Below, piece after piece: positions 9,588 to 16,934 of a stretch of 30,523 bases of DNA. The notes beneath the pieces are model-generated. The model ran no database searches, was not told where the DNA came from, and saw only the letters and a program-made list of their open reading frames with translations. The position numbers were made by a program, and so were the translations under genes. Origin of the DNA: an uncultured Chitinophagaceae bacterium. GTDB lineage: Bacteria > Bacteroidota > Bacteroidia > Chitinophagales > Chitinophagaceae. The DNA lies in assembly GCA_937900675.1 (NCBI GenBank), contig CALCEA010000145.1, forward strand, positions 1 to 30,523. The letters run 5' to 3'. How positions within the stretch are numbered: the first letter of the stretch is position 1; every line of letters starts with the position of its first letter.

Positions 9588-12044
9588 GTGAAGAATAGAA
9601 AACTACATATTCAAATTATTTTACTGCTATTTTTAGTTAGTATTAATTCATTAGCGCAAAATAACAAAACTTTATTATTAAGAGATTCAAATGATTTTAA
9701 AGAAAGAGTACTTAATATTAATACAAGGTTTAATGAATTTTCTCCTATTAATTACAAAGGTGGTTTATTGTATATATCAGATAAGCCATTATCCAATACT
9801 AAATTGTTATTTAATAAAATATATTGGACAAAAGACTCACATTTTCAATTGATTGATACATTAAATAAAAAAGTTTTTTCAAAAAAATCGACATCTAAAA
9901 CGTATGATTTTACTGTAAAAAATCATGATTATACGCCAGCTACTAGTAATGATAATGATATATTATTTAATTATAAAAAAATACGAAATAATTGGAATGA
10001 AGTAGAGTTACAATTCAAGCATTTTTCAACGAATCAGGCTTTTGTAATTGATGAAATAAATAATTTAATAATTTACTCAAAAGAATCTTCTTTAAAATAT
10101 GGTCAAAAGAAAAGATGGGAACTCTGGGAAGCTAAAATTAAAAATGGTAGGTTAATAAATAGACATAAAATTATATTTAAAGATAAGTATGCTGATTATC
10201 TATATCCATATTTATCAAAGGATGGTAATAGACTTTATTTCTCTAGTAACACCCAAAAAAGTAAAGGTGGTTATGATTTGTTTTATATCAATAAATTAAA
10301 TGGGGTTTGGGATTATAATTTAAATCAATTAGAAAATGTAAATTCTACATTTGATGAATTAAGTCCTTTTATAAATAATGATACATTATATTTTAGTTCA
10401 AATAGAGTTGGAGGATTAGGAGGATTTGATATTTTTTATTCAAAGATGAACTCGATATCTCCAATAATTAATTTAGGGTATCCTATAAATTCAGAAAAAG
10501 ATGAAGTGAGTTTGAAAAAAGATATTTCTAATTTCTTTAATTTGACTTCAAATAGGTCTGGAAATTTTGATATCATTCAATTAAAGTATAATCCAATTTT
10601 CTATAATATTGTTGGTGAATTAAGGTATAAGAATGACAATAGTCTAGCTAAAAATCATCAATTTATTCTACTTGATAATTTTTCAAATCAAGTAATTGAT
10701 ACTTTACTTACAGATAATAATGCTAAATATACATTCATTGGTAAACCAAATAGAGAATATCAATTCGTTACTTTAAATGGAGATAGTGTAACAGAGTTTT
10801 TGTCTATATCAACAAAACCAAATCAATCAAATTTATTTTATCCGTTAGTGATTCGAGGTAGGAGTCCAAAACAAATAAATGATTCATTAGATTTAATTGC
10901 AAGACTTAACCAACAAAAACTGGATAGTATTGCATTGATGAACTTAAATAATAAATTTATTGTATACTATGGTTTTGACAAGTCAAGACTTGCAATGTCA
11001 GAATATAGAGTTTTAGATAGTTTATTGTCTAGGTTAAAAAGAGACACTAATTTAAATGTTATTATTGGAGCTTTTACTGATTGTGCTGGATCATTTAAAT
11101 ATAACACAAAATTATCTATTAAAAGAGCTACACATATTGTTGAATATTTGACAAAGAATGGATTTAATAAGAATAGAATTATTTCAAATGGGTATTCTAA
11201 AAACTATTCTATTATACCATGTAATTTAAATAAACGTAAGAAAGATCAAAAATTAAATAGAAGAGCTGAGATAGTACTTAGTGAAAATAAATTAAATGAT
11301 TGGGCTAAATTAGAAGAGATGCGAGGTAGCTCTTTTTATACCGTTTATTCTACTCTCAAAAAAACCAAAATAATAAAAGATACTTTAGAAGCTACTGTTA
11401 AGCTGAAGTCTATTTTAGCGAAGAAAGATACGGTGGTGAAGGTTGTACCACCTGTTGTGAAGAAAGATACTATTGCTAAAGTGGTTAAACCTATTTTAGC
11501 GAAGAAAGATACAGTGGCGAAGGTTGTACCACCTGTTGTGAAGAAAGATACGACTCTTAAATCTACTAATCCTATTGTTGCAAAATCTAGTGATTATGAT
11601 GATGAGATTAGTAAAGATGAAATTTTAAAGGCTTTAGATTCTTTAGCTAAATTAAAGAGAGAACAAGAAAGAATTATTGAATATTTAACTAAGAGAATTA
11701 ACAAAAAACCTATTGATGTATTTGTTAATTCAGATTCTGTTGATATTGAAATATATGATAATGGAATTCATGATAATGATTCAGTTTCAATTATTTATAA
11801 CAATAGAATTGTTGTAGATAAACAAGAACTAAAGGTAAATAGACCAATTAGATTTAAATTGAAAGTAGACAAGAATAAAAAATACAATGAGTTGGTGATG
11901 GTTGCTGAAAATCTTGGTTCAGAGCCTCCAAATACAGCTGTAATGTTTGTAACAGAAAAATCTGGTAGAAGACAACAGATCTTATTAAATACAGATATGA
12001 CGCATAATGAAGTGGTCTATTTTATTCGAATTGGTAAAGAATAG
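9588..12044 (+). CDS. OmpA-family protein with PD40 repeats and C-terminal extension
   Basis: An 818-residue cell-envelope protein, third gene of the T9SS unit. A signal peptide ends near S-L-A-Q (residues 21-24). PD40/beta-propeller-type repeats (Y-P-Y-L-S-K-D-G, L-Y-F-S-S-N) occupy about residues 205-290, and a carboxypeptidase-regulatory-like beta domain lies near 340-405. An OmpA peptidoglycan-binding domain spans about 457-567; Asp498 (T-D-C-A-G) and Arg558/Arg559 (N-R-R-A-E-I) are in the expected ligand-binding places. Unusually, some 250 residues follow: a Lys/Val/Pro repeat linker (about 608-660), a short helical segment, and a beta domain containing E-N-L-G-S-E-P-P-N-T-A near the end. 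The start is GTG at 9588, two bases after the previous stop. It probably tethers the secretion or adhesin assembly to peptidoglycan, by analogy with other PorP/SprF-OmpA pairs. Confidence 0.85.
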   Translation: MKNRKLHIQIILLLFLVSINSLAQNNKTLLLRDSNDFKERVLNINTRFNEFSPINYKGGLLYISDKPLSNTKLLFNKIYWTKDSHFQLIDTLNKKVFSKKSTSKTYDFTVKNHDYTPATSNDNDILFNYKKIRNNWNEVELQFKHFSTNQAFVIDEINNLIIYSKESSLKYGQKKRWELWEAKIKNGRLINRHKIIFKDKYADYLYPYLSKDGNRLYFSSNTQKSKGGYDLFYINKLNGVWDYNLNQLENVNSTFDELSPFINNDTLYFSSNRVGGLGGFDIFYSKMNSISPIINLGYPINSEKDEVSLKKDISNFFNLTSNRSGNFDIIQLKYNPIFYNIVGELRYKNDNSLAKNHQFILLDNFSNQVIDTLLTDNNAKYTFIGKPNREYQFVTLNGDSVTEFLSISTKPNQSNLFYPLVIRGRSPKQINDSLDLIARLNQQKLDSIALMNLNNKFIVYYGFDKSRLAMSEYRVLDSLLSRLKRDTNLNVIIGAFTDCAGSFKYNTKLSIKRATHIVEYLTKNGFNKNRIISNGYSKNYSIIPCNLNKRKKDQKLNRRAEIVLSENKLNDWAKLEEMRGSSFYTVYSTLKKTKIIKDTLEATVKLKSILAKKDTVVKVVPPVVKKDTIAKVVKPILAKKDTVAKVVPPVVKKDTTLKSTNPIVAKSSDYDDEISKDEILKALDSLAKLKREQERIIEYLTKRINKKPIDVFVNSDSVDIEIYDNGIHDNDSVSIIYNNRIVVDKQELKVNRPIRFKLKVDKNKKYNELVMVAENLGSEPPNTAVMFVTEKSGRRQQILLNTDMTHNEVVYFIRIGKE
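11411..11551 (+). repeat. 81-bp period direct repeat in the OmpA-protein linker
   Basis: A 60-bp segment at 11411-11470 recurs at 11492-11551 with two mismatches. The period is 81 bp, or 27 codons, so the frame is kept. It encodes K-K-D-T and V-V-P-P-V-V-K-K-D-T motifs, a basic proline/valine-rich linker after the OmpA domain. The high nucleotide identity points to recent or ongoing repeat-number change. Confidence 0.85.
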
Positions 12045-12065
12045 ATCTATTTATCAAATATTTAT

Positions 12066-12095
12066 AAGTCCTACAAAAATTGTAGGACTTTTTTT
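12066..12095 (+). terminator. Rho-independent terminator closing the T9SS unit
   Basis: A perfect 10-bp stem (AAGTCCTACA at 12066-12075 with TGTAGGACTT at 12081-12090) around a 5-nt loop, running into a T-tract to 12095. It lies 21 bases past the OmpA-protein stop and separates the T9SS unit from the glycosidase operon. Confidence 0.93.
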
Positions 12096-12123
12096 GTAAC
12101 TTTCTTATCAAAGCGATTGCCTA

Positions 12124-14949
12124 ATGGTTAGAATGTCATATCTATACAGATTCATCATTACTTCAATTTTTCTATTATTCTTTGACGCTTTAGGTGCACA
12201 AAAATTAAATAACATTAGTTTAAGTAAAGACAGTATTGGAATAACTAGTATTTTATTGAATAATAAAGGGATTATACAAAACAAATCTTTAGTAAGTTAT
12301 AATGTGAAGGTTGGTAATAATATAATTCCGGATTCTTTACAAAATCAATTTATAAAACAAGTTATTCAGCAAATATCTAGGCATAAAGATGGCATCAAGA
12401 TTAAATTAATGTTTTCAAATATTAGTTCTGATACTTTGTCATTATACAACATTGTTCCTTTTAAAGTTAGCAAGGAGCAGGTTTTTATAACAGGGAAAGG
12501 AGAACATGCTTTATCTAGAACTCATTTATTCATCCCTGATCGAAACCCTATAAATGTAATCGTTCCAGATAATGCATGGGAGCTTGGATACAATTCTTTT
12601 TCTTTAAAAGATAGTATTTCAATTTATGGACTTTCTAGAAGAAATAAAGCTTCATTACTTAACGGTAAGTTAAAAAGGTTTGAAACTTTTTTACATCCTG
12701 GAGGAAGTATTGAATATACAATTTGGCTAGAGCCTTATGTAGGTAGTTGGCAAAATGGTTTATTAAAAGTATTGAGAGATCGTAAATTATATGATGTTGA
12801 TCAATTTAATGACAGTTTATATAAGAGGCCAGATTTGATGTGGATGAGAAATACTTATATAATGCATTTAATGATGGCATGGGACAAATTCTTTTACGAT
12901 CCAATCAACAAAAAATATTTAATTAAAGATTTTGTTCAAAGAGGTAATCGATTATATGGCGGAGATGACATAATTGCAATATGGCCAACTTGGCCAACAT
13001 TGGGCCTGGATCAAAGAAATCAATTTGATTTATTTAAAGATCTGCCAGGTGGCCTAGACAGTATCAAATCCATTAGTAATGAACTAGCAAATCAAAATAA
13101 GCATCTTTTTGTTTCTTATAATCCTTGGGATATAGATACAAGATCCCTTAATCATTATACAGGATTAGCTAAATTAATTGATCAAACCAATGCAGATGGG
13201 GTAGTATTAGATACTTATGGTAGCTCTAGTGATTCAATACAAATAGCTGCAGATAGTGTAAGAAAAGGGGTAATTATGTATAGTGAGGGAATGGCTGTAC
13301 CTAAAGATATGCAAGGAATTATTTCTGGTAGGGTTCACAATGCATTATACTATCCTCCGATGTTAAATCTTAACAAATTTATTCAACCTGGCTTTTCTAT
13401 ATATAGAGTAGCTGAATTATTTAAAGAACCCATACAAAGAGAATTTGCCACTAGCTTTTTTAATGGTTATGGCACCGAATTAAATATTATGGCAGCTGGT
13501 CAGCCTGAATGGGTAGAAGATCAGTATAAAATGCTGCACAAAACATCTCAAATTTTAAGATTCTTTTCTGACAATTTTAACAGTAATCAATCAAGTTTTT
13601 TAGTTCCAACATTGAAAGATAGTATATGGGTGAATAAATGGCCATCGGGAGCTTCTGAAGTTTATACCATTTATAGTATTATTCCTTCTGGACATAAAGG
13701 ACCATTATTCAAAGTAAAATATAAAGCAGGATATCATTTTGTTGATATTTTGAATCATGAATTGATTAAACCCAATTGGGATAAAGGAGAAGCAAATATA
13801 GATGCCGAAACAGCCGCTTTTCATTCTAAATATTTAGGAACTAATAATGAGGGAGCCATTGGTTGTATCGCACAACTTCCCATTTTATTTGATGTTAAAA
13901 TAAAGGGGAATCAATTAATTATTCAGATAAATGATACAAATAAGTCTAATAAGCAATTTTGGATATATACTTCTAACACTCAAAAAGAGCCCATTAAATA
14001 TTCTTTTACATCTCAAAATATCAATGTAGATGATCTTCAGGAGAGATTTGAGGGAAAGTTCATTATTCAATTAGTTCAAACTATTCATCAAAGAAATACA
14101 TTATTGGACGAACAGATTATTAAAATTACACCTGGATCTCCATTATTAAAATGGACAAAAGAAAATAAAATATCTACTGTTGAATCAAACAAAGAAGGAA
14201 TGGTATTAATTCCTTCAGGGAAATTTGTGTTCAAACAAACCCATGGAGATAATTTTATTTCATATCCAATTAATAATGATACATCTGAAATAAGTATGAA
14301 TAGTTATTGGATGGATAAAAGTCCGGTAACAAATAAATTATTTTTAGAATTTATTAATTTATCTAATTACAAACCTTCGGATACTGTAAATTATTTAAAA
14401 CATTGGGTAAATGGTAAGCCTCTAGCTTCGGATTTAAATAAACCAGTTGTGAATATTAGTTACGAAGATGCAACCGCTTTCGCTCATTTTAATCATAAAG
14501 AATTGCCATCTGAAATCGAATGGCAATATGCAGCACAAACAGGTGATTTAAATGAATGGCCGTGGAAACAAGATGTTCCAGTTACAAGGGAATATGAAGA
14601 AATTACAAATACACTTAGCGTTATTAAATTAAATGGAATCGATCCTACTTATGCTAATTTAGGAAATGGAGTTTTAGATACTGTTGGATCATATCCAAAA
14701 GGTATTAATCCAAATGGCTTATTAGATTTAGTAGGATCTGTTTGGCAATTGACAAAAGACAAGTACAGATCTGGTAGTTATGAATATATTATTATGAAAG
14801 GTGGAAGCTACTTTAAGCCATCTGGAAGTTGGTGGTATGTTCAAGCTGGACCTAGAGAACTTACTTACGCTCAATATTTATTAAGAGTAAGTCAAAGTTT
14901 TGAAAGAAATTCAACAGTAGGATTTAGATGTATATCAAAAAATAATTAA
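12124..14949 (+). CDS. Exported glycosidase-like protein with C-terminal SUMF1/FGE-like domain
   Basis: A 941-residue exported protein, first in the glycosidase operon. Starts are possible at ATG 12124 or ATG 12133; the second gives a cleaner signal peptide ending near G-A-Q. Residues about 30-230 look like a beta-rich domain. Residues about 240-480 look like a TIM-barrel glycosidase of melibiase type (G-G-D-D-I-I-A-I-W-P-T-W-P, then G-V-V-L-D-T-Y-G and M-Y-S-E-G); Asp363 and Glu388 are possible catalytic residues by position only. From about residue 690 a SUMF1/EgtB-type domain begins (G-M-V-L-I-P-S-G-K-F, L-P-S-E-I-E-W-Q-Y-A-A, G-F-R-C). In real formylglycine-generating enzymes two cysteines follow the G-G-S motif; here, after G893-G894-S895, those places hold Lys898 and about Trp903, so sulfatase activation is unlikely. 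The CAZy family and substrate are not recognised. Confidence 0.72.
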   Translation: MVRMSYLYRFIITSIFLLFFDALGAQKLNNISLSKDSIGITSILLNNKGIIQNKSLVSYNVKVGNNIIPDSLQNQFIKQVIQQISRHKDGIKIKLMFSNISSDTLSLYNIVPFKVSKEQVFITGKGEHALSRTHLFIPDRNPINVIVPDNAWELGYNSFSLKDSISIYGLSRRNKASLLNGKLKRFETFLHPGGSIEYTIWLEPYVGSWQNGLLKVLRDRKLYDVDQFNDSLYKRPDLMWMRNTYIMHLMMAWDKFFYDPINKKYLIKDFVQRGNRLYGGDDIIAIWPTWPTLGLDQRNQFDLFKDLPGGLDSIKSISNELANQNKHLFVSYNPWDIDTRSLNHYTGLAKLIDQTNADGVVLDTYGSSSDSIQIAADSVRKGVIMYSEGMAVPKDMQGIISGRVHNALYYPPMLNLNKFIQPGFSIYRVAELFKEPIQREFATSFFNGYGTELNIMAAGQPEWVEDQYKMLHKTSQILRFFSDNFNSNQSSFLVPTLKDSIWVNKWPSGASEVYTIYSIIPSGHKGPLFKVKYKAGYHFVDILNHELIKPNWDKGEANIDAETAAFHSKYLGTNNEGAIGCIAQLPILFDVKIKGNQLIIQINDTNKSNKQFWIYTSNTQKEPIKYSFTSQNINVDDLQERFEGKFIIQLVQTIHQRNTLLDEQIIKITPGSPLLKWTKENKISTVESNKEGMVLIPSGKFVFKQTHGDNFISYPINNDTSEISMNSYWMDKSPVTNKLFLEFINLSNYKPSDTVNYLKHWVNGKPLASDLNKPVVNISYEDATAFAHFNHKELPSEIEWQYAAQTGDLNEWPWKQDVPVTREYEEITNTLSVIKLNGIDPTYANLGNGVLDTVGSYPKGINPNGLLDLVGSVWQLTKDKYRSGSYEYIIMKGGSYFKPSGSWWYVQAGPRELTYAQYLLRVSQSFERNSTVGFRCISKNN

Positions 14950-14960
14950 AACAATTTAAT

Positions 14961-16925
14961 ATGAATAATTTATTAAAGGGCTTCTCATCGATATTAATAA
15001 TGTCAATTCCCATATTTTCATCAGCTCAAAATGTAAAAATTGAACCAGTTAATTTTTCAAAAGTAGTGGTGAATGATCCGTTTTGGAAGCCTAAAATGGC
15101 ATTAGTGGCAACCAAAACATTGGATGCATGTATTTATCAAACTGAACAAAAGACAGCTAGAATAAGAAACTTCGAAAAAGTAGCTAGAAATAAAGGTGAA
15201 GCGCACGAAGGTGTTTTTTATGATGATTCAGATGTTTTTAAAGCATTAGAAGCGATAGCTTATGCGATTAAGACCAATAAAGATCCTAAGCTAGAAGCCA
15301 AAGCAGATGAATGGATTGATAAGGTAGTAGCAGCACAATTACCAGATGGCTATTTAAACACTTATTATACTTTAAATGGATTAGATAAGCGCTGGACAGA
15401 TATGAGTATGCATGAAGATTATAATGCAGGTCATATGATAGAAGCAGGGGTGGCCTATTATGAAGCTACAGGAAAAAGAAAGTTATTAGATGCCTGTATT
15501 AAATGGGCAAATTATTTTGATTCGGTTTTTGGCCCAAATAAAAAACACTGGGTAACGGGCCATCAAGAATTAGAATTAGCATTGGTAAAACTACATCGTG
15601 TAACTAATGATAAAAAATACTTACAATTAGCAGACTGGTTATTATCTGAAAGAGGTAAGAAATTAGCAGTGGGTTATACTTGGACGGATTGGAAAGATAC
15701 TTTATATGCACAGGACGGTGTTCCAGTAAAAGAGCAAAAAGATATCACTGGTCATGCAGTTAGAGCAATGTATATGTATACGGGTGCAGCAGATGTTGCA
15801 GCTCATACGGGGGATGCGGATTATCTAAAAGCAATGCGAAATGTATGGGAAGATGTTGTTTTTAGAAATATGTATATCACTGGAGGTATAGGTTCTGCAG
15901 GAAGTAATGAAGGATTCTCAAATGATTATGATTTGCCAAATGAGCAAGCCTATTGCGAAACTTGTGCATCTGTTGGGATGGTTTTCTGGAATCAAAGAAT
16001 GAATAGTTTGACTGGGAATGCTGAATATATAGATGTACTTGAAAGAAGTTTGTACAATGGCGCTCTTGATGGATTATCTTTAAGCGGGGATAGATTTTTC
16101 TATGGAAATCCTTTAGCTTCTAATGGTAAACATTCTAGAAGAGAGTGGTTTGGTACTGCTTGTTGTCCAGCCAATATTGCTAGATTGATAAGTTCTTTGG
16201 GTAATTATATCTATGGGTATAAGGATAATAAGATTTATGTGAATTTATTTGTGGGAAGTCAAACCGCATTCGTGTTGCCAAAAGGAGAAATGCAATTCAC
16301 CATGAATACCAATTATCCATGGGAGGGGAATGTTCAATGTACATTAAATATGAAGAAGAAAATGAATGCAACTATTGCTCTTAGATTACCTGGATGGGCG
16401 AATGGTACTGTTGCTCCTGGCGGTTTGTATTCTTTTGTGGAGACAAATAATACAATGCCAACATTACTTATTAATGGCGAATCTGTCCAATATCAAATAC
16501 AAGATGGTTATGTTATGGTGAATCATGATTGGAAGGATAACGATAAAATAGAATATCAATTACCCATGAATATTCAAAAAGTGGTTTCAAGAAATGAACT
16601 TAAGTTTAATAATGATAGGGTAGCTTTTCAAAGAGGCCCATTGGTATATTGTATAGAAGGAGCTGATAATAATGGGAAGGCTTGGAATGTTATTGTTCCA
16701 AGTCAATTGAATTTTGTCAAAGAAGATTTTAGCGTATTGAACGAGAAAGTTGTAAGCTTAGTTGCTCATTTACCTACTATTCAAATTGATTTAAATGGTG
16801 CTTCTGTTAAAAATGAAACACAGAAAGTTAGAGCTATTCCATATTATACATGGTGTAATAGAGGTAGTAATGAAATGCAGGTATGGATTCCAACTAGTTT
16901 TAAAGATGTAAAAGTTAACTATTAA
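14961..16925 (+). CDS. GH127 beta-L-arabinofuranosidase, exported
   Basis: A 654-residue glycoside hydrolase of the DUF1680/GH127 family, which removes beta-L-arabinofuranose using a zinc-bound cysteine nucleophile (known from Bifidobacterium HypBA1). A signal peptide ends at about S-S-A-Q (residues 20-23). The (alpha/alpha)6 barrel shows D-G-Y-L-N-T-Y-Y, H-E-D-Y-N-A-G-H-M and T-G-H-A-V-R-A. Catalytic and zinc residues are present: Glu317 (S-N-E-G-F, acid/base position), Glu333 and Cys335 (C-E-T-C), and the Cys401-Cys402 pair (T-A-C-C-P-A-N). The spacing between Glu317 and Glu333 is 16, as in HypBA1. A C-terminal beta domain follows from about residue 420. The length is usual for the family. 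It lies 11 nt after the SUMF1-domain gene and 9 nt before a second, longer member of the same superfamily, so it is probably co-transcribed. Confidence 0.92.
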   Translation: MNNLLKGFSSILIMSIPIFSSAQNVKIEPVNFSKVVVNDPFWKPKMALVATKTLDACIYQTEQKTARIRNFEKVARNKGEAHEGVFYDDSDVFKALEAIAYAIKTNKDPKLEAKADEWIDKVVAAQLPDGYLNTYYTLNGLDKRWTDMSMHEDYNAGHMIEAGVAYYEATGKRKLLDACIKWANYFDSVFGPNKKHWVTGHQELELALVKLHRVTNDKKYLQLADWLLSERGKKLAVGYTWTDWKDTLYAQDGVPVKEQKDITGHAVRAMYMYTGAADVAAHTGDADYLKAMRNVWEDVVFRNMYITGGIGSAGSNEGFSNDYDLPNEQAYCETCASVGMVFWNQRMNSLTGNAEYIDVLERSLYNGALDGLSLSGDRFFYGNPLASNGKHSRREWFGTACCPANIARLISSLGNYIYGYKDNKIYVNLFVGSQTAFVLPKGEMQFTMNTNYPWEGNVQCTLNMKKKMNATIALRLPGWANGTVAPGGLYSFVETNNTMPTLLINGESVQYQIQDGYVMVNHDWKDNDKIEYQLPMNIQKVVSRNELKFNNDRVAFQRGPLVYCIEGADNNGKAWNVIVPSQLNFVKEDFSVLNEKVVSLVAHLPTIQIDLNGASVKNETQKVRAIPYYTWCNRGSNEMQVWIPTSFKDVKVNY

Positions 16926-16934
16926 TCATTGATC

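Noticed and set aside
12097..12104. TAACTTTC as a -7 element for the glycosidase operon
   Set aside because: No -33 element at suitable spacing; the nearest TTG lies inside the terminator hairpin.
14199..14949. C-terminal SUMF1 domain as a true sulfatase-activating enzyme
   Set aside because: The two cysteines after the G-G-S motif are missing and no sulfatase is encoded nearby.
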